64,000 bases of DNA from Pseudomonas amygdali (GCF_002699855.1 NZ_LKBW01000310.1:19119-83118), one strand, 5' to 3'. Shown: positions 17,548-27,251, counted from the first letter of the stretch. The notes: a model not told the origin generated them from the letters alone. Program-made: numbers and translations.

Positions 17548-18048
17548 TCAGCGGTCGCTGGCCGGATCGATTTTCTCGCGACCGAACTGTGGCCCCGAGC
17601 GGGTATTGATGCCTTTGGCCATACGGTCGTAGAGCACCACGTTGACGGTTGCGGCCAGATTCATGCAGCCCTTGGTCGGGATATAGACCACGTCTTCACA
17701 CCAGTCGCGAATGTCCTGATCCAGCGAGCCGTCTTCCGGGCCGAAGATATACAGCGCGCGGTCAGGGTGCGTGTATTCAGGCAGGGCACGGGCGCCGTCG
17801 ACCAGTTCAACGGCCACCGGAATGCAACCCAGCGGCAGAATGCTTTTGAGGTCTTCGATGCCGATCAGCGGGATGTCCTGATGGATTTTCTTGGTGTCGG
17901 TGATGAAATCCCGCGCACGCTCATAGCGTTTACCGGTATAGAACACCGACGCCACACCGTAGCAGCCGGCTGCTCGCATGACGGAGCCGACATTTTCCGG
18001 GGACTTGGGGTTGTAAAGACCGATGCAGGCGTACCGTTTATTGGCCAC
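17548..18048 (-). CDS. SPOUT RNA methyltransferase, TrmH family
   Basis: A 166-residue protein consisting only of the SPOUT knotted domain. Motif 1 is YNPKSPENVGSVMRAAGCYG, motif 2 LYIFGPEDGSL, motif 3 IPTKGCMNLAATVNVVLYDRM, which hold S-adenosylmethionine in the trefoil knot. Probably a 2'-O-methyltransferase acting on tRNA or rRNA; the target cannot be assigned without a closer relative. Confidence 0.88.
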   Translation of the reverse strand: MANKRYACIGLYNPKSPENVGSVMRAAGCYGVASVFYTGKRYERARDFITDTKKIHQDIPLIGIEDLKSILPLGCIPVAVELVDGARALPEYTHPDRALYIFGPEDGSLDQDIRDWCEDVVYIPTKGCMNLAATVNVVLYDRMAKGINTRSGPQFGREKIDPASDR

Positions 18049-18120
18049 GGGGAGGGTGCTCTGAAGAAAACCGGGGATTATACGGCAGCGTCAGAGCAAT
18101 GCCATTTTCAATTCCGACGC

Positions 18121-19020
18121 TCAGAACCACATGCGTAAACCGACGACCAGCCGCGCATCGGCAACGTCCTCGCCGTCTTCGCGTGCGTAATCGGCAGTAT
18201 TGCCGTAGGACCTATCCCAGGTTACGCCAACGTAAGGAGCGAATTGCGGGGTGATTTCATAGCGCAGCCGAAGACCGAACTCACTGGTCGACAGGCCCGA
18301 GCCATTGCCGCGTTGCGGGTCGTTCTTGCCGTAGAAATTCAGCTCGGCAGTGGGTTGAAGAATCAGATTGTTGGTCAGCAGCAGGTCGTAGTCAGCTTCC
18401 AGGCGCGCCGCGGTCTGCCCGGCTTCACCGATGAATGCGGTGGCTTCGATATCAAGATCCGAAATCGCCTGCCCTTGCAGGCCGAAAGCCGCCCAGGTTT
18501 GTGGCGCGCCAGGTTTGAAGTCCTGGCGTGCCCCGGCGACTACGTCCCACGATGAGCTGACGGCATGACCCCATAACGCCTGGACTTCCGCTTCCTCGGT
18601 CTTGCCGTTGGTGCGCTCGCCCTCTGAACGCAGCAGCAAGCGGTCGACATCACCGCCAATCCAGCCGGACAGGTCCCAGGCCAGCGCGCTGCCGTCGTTT
18701 GCGTCCTGCCATTCCAGCTTGTCGGCCAGAAAGTAACTGTTGATGGCGCTGTCGTGGACCTGATGCCCGCTATGGCTGGCGTGCACCGCAGCCCGGTCGG
18801 CGTCGGTGACAGGCGGGATTGGTGTCCGGCTCTGCATTGGGGCGGCATTGTGCTCGCTGGCGTCCATAGGCATCGAGTGGCTGCCATGATCGATGCCTTC
18901 CATGCCATCCATTCCGGCAGCCAGCGTGGTTGCCCAGGGTGTTATGGCCAGGCCTGCCGTCAGCAGCAGGGTTGGCAGGCAGGACGAGTTGCGCAATCCA
19001 TTCACCGGTAAAATCCTCAT
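18121..19020 (-). CDS. copB: Copper resistance outer-membrane protein CopB
   Basis: A 299-residue exported protein: signal peptide (about residues 1-36), a short Met/His-rich copper-binding segment (GMDGMEGIDHGSHSMPMD), then a beta-barrel ending in aromatic WF, typical of outer-membrane insertion. In P. syringae CopB works with CopA to sequester and move copper at the cell surface. The start at 19020 overlaps the copA stop by four bases (ATGA), so the two are coupled. No copC or copD follows. Confidence 0.93.
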   Translation of the reverse strand: MRILPVNGLRNSSCLPTLLLTAGLAITPWATTLAAGMDGMEGIDHGSHSMPMDASEHNAAPMQSRTPIPPVTDADRAAVHASHSGHQVHDSAINSYFLADKLEWQDANDGSALAWDLSGWIGGDVDRLLLRSEGERTNGKTEEAEVQALWGHAVSSSWDVVAGARQDFKPGAPQTWAAFGLQGQAISDLDIEATAFIGEAGQTAARLEADYDLLLTNNLILQPTAELNFYGKNDPQRGNGSGLSTSEFGLRLRYEITPQFAPYVGVTWDRSYGNTADYAREDGEDVADARLVVGLRMWF

Positions 19021-20795
19021 TCTTCCACCCGTACTTCGCGGAACATGCCCATTTCCATGTGGTACAGCATGTGACAGTGATAAGCCCAACGGCCCAGTGC
19101 GTCAGCGGTGACGCGATAGCTGCGGCGTGACCCCGGAGGCATGTCGATGGTGTGTTTGCGCACCATGAACTGACCGTTTTCGTCTTCCAGATCGCTCCAC
19201 ATGCCGTGCAGATGGATGGGGTGAGACATCATCGTGTCGTTGACCAATACGACACGCACTCGCTCGCCGTACTTGAGCATGAGCGGTTTGGCGTCCGAGA
19301 ATTTCACGCCGTCGAACGACCAGGCGAATTTTTCCATGTGCCCGGTCAGGTGCAGCTCGATCGTGCGGCTGGGCTTACGACCGTCCGGGTCTTCGAAGGT
19401 GCTGCGCAGGTCTGCGTAAGTCAGAACTCTGCGCCCGTTGTTCCTGAGGCCGATGCCCGGATCGTCGAGTTTGGGCGAGGTGCTCATGGCCTGCATGTCG
19501 ACCAGCGGATTGTTTTGTTCGCTGTCCGGGTGTGACTGCATGGCAGGTGTTTCTTTCATCGGCATCTTGCTGTGGTCCATGCCGGGCATCGAGTCATGGC
19601 CCATCTTGCTGTGGTCCATGCCTGACATGTCGTCCATTGCCGGGGCTGCGCCGTGGTTCATGCTGCCATGATCCATGCCCGCCATGCCCACATCATTCAT
19701 GCTCAGCAATGGGCGTGGATCCAGGGGCGGGACGACGGCCTGCAAGCCGGGCCTGCTGGCCAGGGTGCCGCGGGCGTAGCCGGTGCGGTCCATCGACTGG
19801 GCGAACAGCGTGTAGGCACCTTCGGCAGGCTCGACGATCACGTCGAAGGTTTCTGCCACTGCGATGCGCAATTCATCGACCGTTACTGGCTTGACGTGCA
19901 AGCCATCGCTGGCGACTACGGTCATTTTCAGGCCCGGGATACGCACGTCGAAATACGTCATGGCCGAGCCGTTGATCAAGCGCAGTCGAATCCGCTCGCC
20001 AGGCTTGAACAGCCCGGTCCAGTTCATGTCCGGGGCCTGGCCGTTCATCAGGTAGGTGTAGGTCGCGCCGCTGACATCCGCCAGGTCAGTCGGCTCCATC
20101 CCCATTTTCGCCCACATCCAGCGATCACGAGTGGTCTCGCTCCAGCCTTTCTCACCGACGTCGTTGATGAAGTCGCCGACAGTACGCTTGTTATTGTTGT
20201 AATAATCGGACTGTTTCTTGAGCGTTTTCATCAGTTGAAGCGGCTCTTCGTCGGTCCAGTCGCTGAGCATGATCACGTGTTCGCGGTCGTATTTGAATGG
20301 CTCTGGCTCTTTGGCGTCGATCACCAGCGGCCCGTAAACCCCCGACTGTTCCTGAAAGCCCGAGTGGCTGTGGTACCAATAGGTGCCGTTCTGTTTGACC
20401 TTGAAGCGATAGACGTACATGCCATCGGCCGCGATACCGTCGAAGCTCAGCCCCGGCACGCCGTCCATGTTGGCGGGCAGAATGATGCCGTGCCAGTGGA
20501 TCGAGGTGGCTTCGTCGAGACGGTTTTTTACCCTGATGGTCACCGTATCGCCTTCGCGCCAGCGCAACAGCGGGCCTGGAATACCGCCGTTGATCGTCAT
20601 CGCGGTTCTGGTATTACCCGTGATATTGACCTGGGTTTCGCCGACATACAGATCGAAATCGGTGCCGGACAGCCCGGCCGGCTGACCCGGGTTCGGAACC
20701 GCCCATGCCGGACTGCGCCACAGCCCCAGGCCGCCGAGGATGCAACTGGCGGCAAGCCCTTTCACAAAGGTTCGTCTTGAGGTACGGGAGGGCAT
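19017..20795 (-). CDS. copA: Periplasmic multicopper oxidase CopA (copper resistance)
   Basis: A 592-residue multicopper oxidase with a twin-arginine signal (SRRTFVKG, residues 6-13) for folded export. Copper ligands are HWHG (100-103), HSH (142-144), HPIHLHG (525-531) and YHCHMLYHMEMGM (572 on). A Met/His-rich insert of several MDHSKM-like repeats lies in the centre and includes an exact 21-base DNA repeat (19561 and 19601 areas). The start at 20795 gives the Tat signal; the frame stays open far upstream through the YajD gene in another frame, which is not coding. Forms an operon with copB. Confidence 0.95.
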   Translation of the reverse strand: MPSRTSRRTFVKGLAASCILGGLGLWRSPAWAVPNPGQPAGLSGTDFDLYVGETQVNITGNTRTAMTINGGIPGPLLRWREGDTVTIRVKNRLDEATSIHWHGIILPANMDGVPGLSFDGIAADGMYVYRFKVKQNGTYWYHSHSGFQEQSGVYGPLVIDAKEPEPFKYDREHVIMLSDWTDEEPLQLMKTLKKQSDYYNNNKRTVGDFINDVGEKGWSETTRDRWMWAKMGMEPTDLADVSGATYTYLMNGQAPDMNWTGLFKPGERIRLRLINGSAMTYFDVRIPGLKMTVVASDGLHVKPVTVDELRIAVAETFDVIVEPAEGAYTLFAQSMDRTGYARGTLASRPGLQAVVPPLDPRPLLSMNDVGMAGMDHGSMNHGAAPAMDDMSGMDHSKMGHDSMPGMDHSKMPMKETPAMQSHPDSEQNNPLVDMQAMSTSPKLDDPGIGLRNNGRRVLTYADLRSTFEDPDGRKPSRTIELHLTGHMEKFAWSFDGVKFSDAKPLMLKYGERVRVVLVNDTMMSHPIHLHGMWSDLEDENGQFMVRKHTIDMPPGSRRSYRVTADALGRWAYHCHMLYHMEMGMFREVRVEE

Positions 20796-20881
20796 GGCGA
20801 AGTATCCGGTCAGTCGGGTGGCCGCAGGCCGAAGACTGCGTGGGTAGGGGCGGGGAAATACAGTTGCGGGAAAGTACCGGG

Positions 20882-21256
20882 TTACTCGTCCTTCTTCATC
20901 AATCCCGCCAGCGCGGCGAACGGGTTGTGGGTTGCCTTGGCGGTTTTCGGAGTGCTCAGCGAACCGTCGGCGAAATACTGCTGATCGGTGTAACGCGAGT
21001 GCTCGTTGTCGTGGCAATACAGGCACAGCAGCTCCCAGTTGGAACCGTCCTGCGGGTTGTTGTCATGGTTGTGGTCGCGGTGGTGCACGGTCAGTTCGCT
21101 GAGACGTTTGCCAGCGAACTCGCGGGCGCAACGGCCGCAAACGTGCGGGTACATGCGCAACGCCTTATCGCGGTAACCCATTTCTCGGTCGCGCTGGGCG
21201 TCGGCCAGAATGCGGTCCAGCTTGGCAGTATGGGAAGGAGGATTGGCCGTGCTCAT
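20882..21256 (-). CDS. YajD-family HNH nuclease
   Basis: A 124-residue protein with an HNH/zinc-finger nuclease motif: CGRCAREF, then LTVHHRDHNHDNNPQDGSNWELLCLYCHDNEH, with the two CxxC zinc pairs and the HH catalytic segment. Start at 21256 has AGGTGA upstream. YajD proteins are widespread in proteobacteria and their biological role is unknown. It lies 86 bases upstream of copA on the same strand, so read-through into copAB is possible. Confidence 0.85.
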   Translation of the reverse strand: MSTANPPSHTAKLDRILADAQRDREMGYRDKALRMYPHVCGRCAREFAGKRLSELTVHHRDHNHDNNPQDGSNWELLCLYCHDNEHSRYTDQQYFADGSLSTPKTAKATHNPFAALAGLMKKDE

Positions 21257-21322
21257 GGTGTCACCTGTGCGTGTGCGCATTGAAAGCGGAATATCGGCAA
21301 GTTTAGCGCCAGATGGGCAAAC

Positions 21323-21799
21323 TCACACCTGCTGAGACAGTAATTGGCCGTCGACCATGCGCAGGCGCCTGGACAACGAGATGGCCAGGGCACGAATGAT
21401 CTTGGCGGCGATTTTCGGCGCTTCGTCGAGCATCTTGTCCAGAGAGTCGCGTCCCAGGTTCAATAACTGGCATTGGGTGGCCGCGATACAACTGGCCGAG
21501 CGACGTTCGCCATCCAGTACAGCCATTTCCCCGAACGCCCGCCCGCGCCGCAGAACGGCGATTTCGACCTGTTGACCGTCTGCGGCAAGTTTCTGCACAG
21601 ACACAGTGCCTTGATGAATGATGCACATGAATGTCCCGGCATCGCCCTCGGCAAAGATGGTCTCGCCTTTTTCGATGTCGGTAATGCTGAAATACCCGGC
21701 TACAGTCACGAAGTCGCCGGGCAGCAGCGTGTCGAACAGGCCGCAGTCCAGCAGCATGTCGCGTATGGCGTTGTTCAGGTTGGACAATGGTTCTGACAT
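21323..21799 (-). CDS. Stand-alone cyclic-nucleotide-binding domain protein
   Basis: A 158-residue protein comprising one cNMP-binding beta-roll (about residues 25-135): GETIFAEGDAGTFMCIIHQGTVSV and the phosphate-binding-cassette-like RGRAFGEMAVLDGERRSASCIA. There is no DNA-binding or enzymatic domain, so it is not a Crp-type regulator. Start at 21799; an in-frame TTG 15 bases upstream is too close to its AGGA. Possible second-messenger sensor acting through protein contacts; partner unknown. Confidence 0.82.
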   Translation of the reverse strand: MSEPLSNLNNAIRDMLLDCGLFDTLLPGDFVTVAGYFSITDIEKGETIFAEGDAGTFMCIIHQGTVSVQKLAADGQQVEIAVLRRGRAFGEMAVLDGERRSASCIAATQCQLLNLGRDSLDKMLDEAPKIAAKIIRALAISLSRRLRMVDGQLLSQQV

Positions 21800-21879
21800 G
21801 GTTCGGTCTTTCAATCCTGATACGAAGGGGGCAGCTCCGTGCCCCCCGATGCTAGTAAGACAGGTGTTTCACGCCAAGT

Positions 21880-23940
21880 TCATTCGGCGATCTGCAATAC
21901 CTTGAAGATAAACGCGTACTCCAGCGCCACGTCACGCAACCCTTGATAGCGACCGCTCATGCCGCCGTGTCCGGCACCCAGTTCGGTCTTGAGCAGCAGC
22001 AGATTATCGTCGGTTTTGCTGGCGCGTAACTTCGCGACCCATTTGGCGGCTTCCCAATACTGCACACGGCTGTCGTTGTAACCGGCGATGACCAGCATGG
22101 CCGGGTACGCCTGAGCGCTGACGTTCTCATAAGGCGCGTAGGACTTGATGCGCTCATAGACCTCAGGCTCCTGCGGGTTGCCCCATTCGTCGTATTCGGT
22201 GACGGTCAACGGCAGGTCCGGATCGAGCATGGTGTTCAGCACATCGACGAACGGCACTTCGGCAATTGCTGCCCTGAACAGCTCGGGTCGCTGATTGAGC
22301 ACGGCACCGATCAGCAGGCCACCGGCGCTGCCGCCGCTGATCACAAGCTGTTCGGCGCTGGTCAGGCCCTGTGCAACAAGATGTTCGGCGCAGGCAATGA
22401 AGTCGCCGAAGGTGTTCTGCTTGTGTTCCTGCTTGCCATTGCGATACCAGGCCTCGCCCAGCTCGCCACCGCCGCGTACATGGGCGATGGCAAACGCCAC
22501 GCCACGTTCAAGCAGGCTCAGGCGCGCGTGGGAAAACCACGGGTCGAGGCTTTCGCCGTAGGCACCGTAGCCGTACAGATACAGCGGGGTCGCCTTGCCG
22601 GCCAGTTCGCGCTTGACCACCAGGCTGATCGGCACCTGAGTGCCATCACTGGCGGTGGCCCACAGACGCTGGCTGACGTAGGCGTCGGCGTTGAAAGTGC
22701 CCAGCACCGGCGTTTCCTTGAGCACTACCTGCTCGCCGCTGGCCAGGGTCAGTTGACGCACCTGTGCCGGACGGTTCAGCGACTGATAGCGCAGGCGAAT
22801 TCTGTCGCTGTCGAACTCCAGGGTGTCCTGCACATACAGGCTGTACGCGGCGTCGGGCAACTGCACGCGATAGGTAGGCAGATCCTGCGGGCGTACTTCG
22901 ATGATCGGCAGGCCGCCTTCGCGCAGGCTCAGACTGATCGCCTTGGCGTTGAGGCTCACGCTTTCGAGCATGACCTTGTCATCGTGCGCAACCAGGGTCT
23001 GCCAGTCTTCGCGAACCGGGGCGCCACTGGCCTGTTCCGCTGCGTGATACAGCGCGAAGTTAATGCCGCTCTGATTGCTGCGGATGAACCAGCTCCACAC
23101 ACCATCGAGCAGCCCGTGATCCGGATAATACTCGTGCCCTTCGCTGCGCGGCGCGAGGCAGGTGAAGGCCTGTTGCGGATAATCGGCGTCCAGCACCCAC
23201 GCTTCGCTGGTGGTTTTGCTATTGAGCAGAATGATCAGTTGGCGTTCGGAACTGCTACGGAAGCAGTGCAGGAAGAATCGACCGTCCGGCTCGTCGAACA
23301 CCAGCTCTGCCGATGCATTGCCCAACGTGTGGCGATGCAGCCTGCCGGGGCGATGGGTTTCGTCCAGCTCGCCGAAAAACAGGGTCTGGCTGTCGTTGGC
23401 CCAGGTCATGCTGCCGTCGCAGTCCTCAAACGGCAGGCTGCTGATCTGGCCGGTGCTCAGTTCCTTGACGTAAAGCTGGTACACCTCGTCGCCACTGGTG
23501 TCCAGGCTGTAGGCCAGGCGCTGGTGGTCGGGGCTGATGCTGAACGCGCCCAGCGAAAAGAAGCCGCCATTGGCCATGGCGTTTGGGTCCAGCAACAGTT
23601 CTTCACGGCTTTCGTCCACGGTATTGGAGTCGTCGGCCGGGCGCGGGCAGCGATAGTGACGGGCGTATTCATCGCCTTGTGTGGTGCGCGTGTAATAAAG
23701 GTACGGCCCCCAAGGGGAGGGCAGTGACAGATCGGTTTCAAGGATACGGCCCTTGATCTCCTGAAACAGGTTGTCGCGCAACCCGGTCTGCTCTGCCAGT
23801 TGCTGCTCCTGCCAGGCGTTTTCCGCCTTGAGGTAGTCGAGCACCTCGTCAGTGTCGCGGTTCTGTAGCCAGGCATAGGGATCGGAACCGTCGGCCTTGC
23901 GAGCAATCGGGGCGCTGGAGGTTGCATTCGAGAAGGACAT
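21880..23940 (-). CDS. ptrB: Oligopeptidase B-type S9 serine peptidase
   Basis: A 686-residue prolyl-oligopeptidase-family enzyme that cuts short peptides, usually after Arg or Lys. It has an N-terminal beta-propeller (about 70-400) and a C-terminal alpha/beta-hydrolase. The catalytic Ser is in SGGSAGGLLIG, the Asp in NDSRVQYWEAAKW, and the His in ELGAGHGGMSGR. Matches the P. aeruginosa oligopeptidase of the same neighbourhood. Single gene, divergent from the small membrane protein at 24072. Confidence 0.92.
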   Translation of the reverse strand: MSFSNATSSAPIARKADGSDPYAWLQNRDTDEVLDYLKAENAWQEQQLAEQTGLRDNLFQEIKGRILETDLSLPSPWGPYLYYTRTTQGDEYARHYRCPRPADDSNTVDESREELLLDPNAMANGGFFSLGAFSISPDHQRLAYSLDTSGDEVYQLYVKELSTGQISSLPFEDCDGSMTWANDSQTLFFGELDETHRPGRLHRHTLGNASAELVFDEPDGRFFLHCFRSSSERQLIILLNSKTTSEAWVLDADYPQQAFTCLAPRSEGHEYYPDHGLLDGVWSWFIRSNQSGINFALYHAAEQASGAPVREDWQTLVAHDDKVMLESVSLNAKAISLSLREGGLPIIEVRPQDLPTYRVQLPDAAYSLYVQDTLEFDSDRIRLRYQSLNRPAQVRQLTLASGEQVVLKETPVLGTFNADAYVSQRLWATASDGTQVPISLVVKRELAGKATPLYLYGYGAYGESLDPWFSHARLSLLERGVAFAIAHVRGGGELGEAWYRNGKQEHKQNTFGDFIACAEHLVAQGLTSAEQLVISGGSAGGLLIGAVLNQRPELFRAAIAEVPFVDVLNTMLDPDLPLTVTEYDEWGNPQEPEVYERIKSYAPYENVSAQAYPAMLVIAGYNDSRVQYWEAAKWVAKLRASKTDDNLLLLKTELGAGHGGMSGRYQGLRDVALEYAFIFKVLQIAE

Positions 23941-24071
23941 GCTGGGCTCTCTGTTTAGGCATCAATCATGGAAATTCGGTACACGCTGAACCGATTACTG
24001 AAGCGAGGCAAGCCGCGTCAGGCAAAAGCCGTTATCATAAGCGCCTCTTTACCTGCCTTACCACGGACGTC

Positions 24072-24548
24072 ATGACCGAAAACGACTATCTGATCGCCTG
24101 GAGCGTCTACGCCTTCGCCGCGTTGGGTTGCCTGCTGGTATGGTTCCTGATGACCCGCTGGATGTGGCGTTATCTCAAGGAACCGTTGCTGGTAGCAGTG
24201 GCGGTGCTGCTGTTTACGCCGACCATGGTCGACCCTGCCAAGGATGCGATGGCGCCAGCCGTGGCGATCACCGCGCTCGACCTGATGTTCAAGGTCGGCA
24301 GCAATGTCTGGACCGCTGTGTCGGATCTGGCCATGTATGGCATGTTCGCCTTCGCTGCGTACGCGCTGTTCGTGCTTATCCGCTGGCCGATCGAGCGCAG
24401 CCGCAAGGCTCGCCAGCCCCGGACTGTCGCTCAGCCTGCCGACACAGACCTCACTGACGAGCCGTTTGCCGAGGACGATCACTACCCTCGCAAATCCGCT
24501 GCGCCGCTTCCTCCGACCAGGGCTGCGCGAGTCGAACCGCGGTTGTAG
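24072..24548 (+). CDS. Hypothetical inner-membrane protein
   Basis: A 158-residue protein with three predicted membrane segments (about 7-25, 36-53 and 80-103) and a charged, proline-rich cytoplasmic tail (DTDLTDEPFAEDDHYPRKSAAPLPPTRAARVEPRL). No recognised domain. It is 76 bases upstream of the glutamine amidotransferase gene on the same strand and could be co-transcribed. Confidence 0.75.
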   Translation: MTENDYLIAWSVYAFAALGCLLVWFLMTRWMWRYLKEPLLVAVAVLLFTPTMVDPAKDAMAPAVAITALDLMFKVGSNVWTAVSDLAMYGMFAFAAYALFVLIRWPIERSRKARQPRTVAQPADTDLTDEPFAEDDHYPRKSAAPLPPTRAARVEPRL

Positions 24549-24624
24549 ATCCCGCTTCGTTGGCATGCGCCGTCATTGTCGGCGCATGACCTGCTGCAAA
24601 ACGTCTTGAAGCGAGAACCTGAGC

Positions 24625-25413
24625 ATGTGTGAACTACTGGGCATGAGCGCCAATGTCCCGACCGACATAGTCTTCAGCTTTACCGGGCTGATGCAGCGTG
24701 GCGGGCGTACTGGTCCGCATCGCGATGGCTGGGGCATTGCCTTCTACGAGGGGCGCGGCCTGCGCTTGTTCCAGGACCCCGCAGCCAGCAGTGAATCTGA
24801 AGTTGCGCAACTGGTGCAGCGCTATCCGATCAAAAGCGAAGTGGTGATTGGCCATATTCGTCAGGCCAACGTCGGCAAGGTCTGTCTGTCCAACACACAT
24901 CCTTTCGTGCGTGAACTCTGGGGCCGTAACTGGTGCTTTGCGCACAATGGCCAGCTAGCCGATTTCACCCCCGTTGCCACCTTTTACAGGCCGGTGGGCG
25001 ATACCGACAGCGAAGCTGCATTCTGCGACCTGCTCAATCGCGTTCGCGAAGCCTTTCCCGAGCCGGTTGAGGTCGAGCAATTACTGCCTTCGCTGATCCA
25101 GGCCTGCACTGAATACCGTAGTAAAGGCGTGTTCAACTGCCTGTTGAGCGATGGCGACTGGCTGTTTTGCTTTTGCAGTACCAAACTGGTTCAGATCACC
25201 CGGCGCGCGCCGTTCGGCCCGGCAAGGTTGAAAGATGTCGACGTGATTGTCGATTTTCAGGCTGAAACAACGCCGCACGACGTGGTGACTGTGATCGCCA
25301 CCGAGCCATTGACCGAGAACGAAAACTGGAAGCGCTATGAACCGGGCCAGTGGAGCCTGTGGCGCAAGGGTGAGTGCGTGGCGCAAGGCTCGGTCGAGAC
25401 ACCAGTGCAGTAA
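24625..25413 (+). CDS. Class II glutamine amidotransferase, YafJ-like
   Basis: A 262-residue Ntn-hydrolase with the catalytic cysteine as residue 2 (MCELLGMSAN), exposed after removal of Met1. Other family motifs are HRDGWGIAFYEG, GHIRQANVGKVCLSNTHPF and WCFAHNGQL. There is no synthetase domain, so the acceptor of the released ammonia is unknown. It is followed by the DUF2937 gene in the same direction. Confidence 0.88.
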   Translation: MCELLGMSANVPTDIVFSFTGLMQRGGRTGPHRDGWGIAFYEGRGLRLFQDPAASSESEVAQLVQRYPIKSEVVIGHIRQANVGKVCLSNTHPFVRELWGRNWCFAHNGQLADFTPVATFYRPVGDTDSEAAFCDLLNRVREAFPEPVEVEQLLPSLIQACTEYRSKGVFNCLLSDGDWLFCFCSTKLVQITRRAPFGPARLKDVDVIVDFQAETTPHDVVTVIATEPLTENENWKRYEPGQWSLWRKGECVAQGSVETPVQ

Positions 25414-25456
25414 CAGCGCCTCCACCGGCATACTGGATAAAAGAAGAGGGATATTG

Positions 25457-25981
25457 ATGCTGCGAAGTTATCTGCGATTGGTCCTGTTCACGACAGGCCT
25501 GCTGTTCGGGGTACAGATCCCCGGATTCATCAGTGATTACAGCAAGCGTGTCGAAGCGCATCTGATCGAGGCGCAACAGGCCGTCAAGGGCTACACCGCT
25601 ACTGCGCAGCAGTTCTTCAAGGGCGATATACAGGCGCTGATCCAGCACTATCGCAGCAGCGAAGACCCGGTTTTCCGAGCCGATGCGGACAACATCGATA
25701 CGTTGATGAGCCGTACCCATATCCTTGAGCGTCAGTGGCTAGGACTCCAGGGACCGTGGTATTCCAAAGCCCTGTTTGTCGTCACGTCTGCCGATGCGGA
25801 TATCCGCCGGGAAACGTTCAACGGTTATACGTGGCAAGTCCTGCTGGCCCCCGAAGTCATTGCCTGGGGCATCATCAGTGCATTGCTGCTGGCGCTGGTG
25901 ATCGAAAGCTTCGTGCTGTTGCTCGGCTGGGTGATCCACGGCGGACGACGCAAGCCGCAACTTGAGCGGGACTGGCGCTGA
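25457..25981 (+). CDS. DUF2937 membrane protein
   Basis: A 174-residue protein with an N-terminal membrane helix (about 5-24), a periplasmic or cytosolic helical middle, and a C-terminal hydrophobic pair (about 134-165), the pattern of DUF2937. An AAGAAGAGG ribosome site precedes the ATG at 25457. Function unknown; it follows the amidotransferase by 43 bases. Confidence 0.72.
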   Translation: MLRSYLRLVLFTTGLLFGVQIPGFISDYSKRVEAHLIEAQQAVKGYTATAQQFFKGDIQALIQHYRSSEDPVFRADADNIDTLMSRTHILERQWLGLQGPWYSKALFVVTSADADIRRETFNGYTWQVLLAPEVIAWGIISALLLALVIESFVLLLGWVIHGGRRKPQLERDWR

Positions 25982-26042
25982 TCGCTGGAGAGGGTAATAA
26001 CGAGAACGGGCGTTGCGTAGAGTCAGCACGCGCCCGTCATGC

Positions 26043-27212
26043 TTATTTCGCCAGATGACGCATGCCTTCCTCCAGGCCGCGCAGGGTTAGCGGGTACATC
26101 TGTCCTTCAATCAGGTCGCGCACGATATGCGTGGACGTGGTGTAGTCCCAGGCATCTTTCGGATAGGGATTGATCCAGATGATCTTCTTGAATTTGGCCA
26201 TGAAGCGCTGCATCCATACATAGCCTGCTTCTTCATTCCAGTGTTCGACGCTGCCACCGGGCTGGGTGATTTCATACGGCGCCATCGAAGCGTCGCCGAT
26301 GAAAATCACTTTGTAGTCTGCGCCGTACTTGTGCAGCAGGTCTTGAGTGGCGGTTCGCTCCGAGCTGCGGCGCAGATTGTTCTTCCACACCGATTCGTAG
26401 ATGAAATTATGGAAGTAGAAATACTCCATATGCTTGAACTCGGTCTTGCAGGCCGAGAACAGCTCTTCGCAGATCTTGACGTGCGCGTCCATCGAACCGC
26501 CGATGTCGAACAGCAGCAATAATTTGATGGTGTTGCGCCGCTCAGGGCGCATCTGAATGTTCAGCAGGCCCGCATCGCGAGCGGTGTGATCAATGGTGCC
26601 GTCGATGTCCAGTTCATCCGCAGCGCCCTGGCGGGCAAACTTGCGCAGACGGCGCAGGGCCACCTTGATGTTGCGCGTACCCAGCTCGACCTGATCGTCC
26701 AGGTTTTTATATTCGCGCTGATCCCACACCTTGACTGCCTTGCCCTTGCGTTCCCCTGCGTCGCCGACACGAATGCCTTCAGGGTTATAGCCCCCCGAGC
26801 CGAAAGGGCTGGTGCCCCCTGTGCCGATCCATTTGTTGCCACCGGCGTGGCGTTCCTTCTGTTCTTCCAGACGCTTCTTGAATAGCTTGTCGAGGCCGCC
26901 GAGGGACTGAATCTGCGCGCGTTCCTCGTCACTCAACGAGCGCTCGAACTCTTTGCGCAGCCAGTCTTCGGGGATCAATGCCTGCAAATGATCGTCGAGA
27001 TTTTCCAGACCTTTGAAATACGCACCGAAGGCCCGGTCGAATTTGTCGAAATGACGCTCGTCCTTGACCAGAATCGTGCGCGCAAGAAAGTAGAACTCAT
27101 CGATATCGGCAAAGATAACCCGCTGTTTCAGCGCATTGATCAGGTCCAGCAATTCACGCAGAGACACCGGCACTCTGGCCGCGCGCATTTCGTTGAACAG
27201 GTTGAGCAGCAT
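26043..27212 (-). CDS. VWA-domain (CoxE-type) protein
   Basis: A 389-residue protein whose C-terminal half has a von Willebrand A domain. The MIDAS metal site is partly visible as FDIGGSMDAHV (DxGxS) and later GDAS. The N-terminal half (LFNEMRAARVPVSLRELLDLINAL) is typical of CoxE/YehP-like partners of MoxR ATPases. It lies directly downstream of the MoxR gene, 39 bases apart, forming the common MoxR-VWA chaperone pair. The client protein is not encoded next to it. Confidence 0.88.
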   Translation of the reverse strand: MLLNLFNEMRAARVPVSLRELLDLINALKQRVIFADIDEFYFLARTILVKDERHFDKFDRAFGAYFKGLENLDDHLQALIPEDWLRKEFERSLSDEERAQIQSLGGLDKLFKKRLEEQKERHAGGNKWIGTGGTSPFGSGGYNPEGIRVGDAGERKGKAVKVWDQREYKNLDDQVELGTRNIKVALRRLRKFARQGAADELDIDGTIDHTARDAGLLNIQMRPERRNTIKLLLLFDIGGSMDAHVKICEELFSACKTEFKHMEYFYFHNFIYESVWKNNLRRSSERTATQDLLHKYGADYKVIFIGDASMAPYEITQPGGSVEHWNEEAGYVWMQRFMAKFKKIIWINPYPKDAWDYTTSTHIVRDLIEGQMYPLTLRGLEEGMRHLAK

Positions 27213-27251
27213 GGCTGTCGCCCTTTTACGTAACGGGGTGGATGAAGGCGC

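Noticed and set aside
20796..21026. In-frame upstream extension of copA to 21026
   Set aside because: It overlaps the YajD gene in another frame and would bury the twin-arginine signal; the start at 20795 is the family start.
22381..23727. A 448-codon open frame on the plus strand, antisense to oligopeptidase B
   Set aside because: It mirrors the codon bias of the real gene, whose catalytic motifs and full family length are clear on the minus strand; no ribosome site or known domain.
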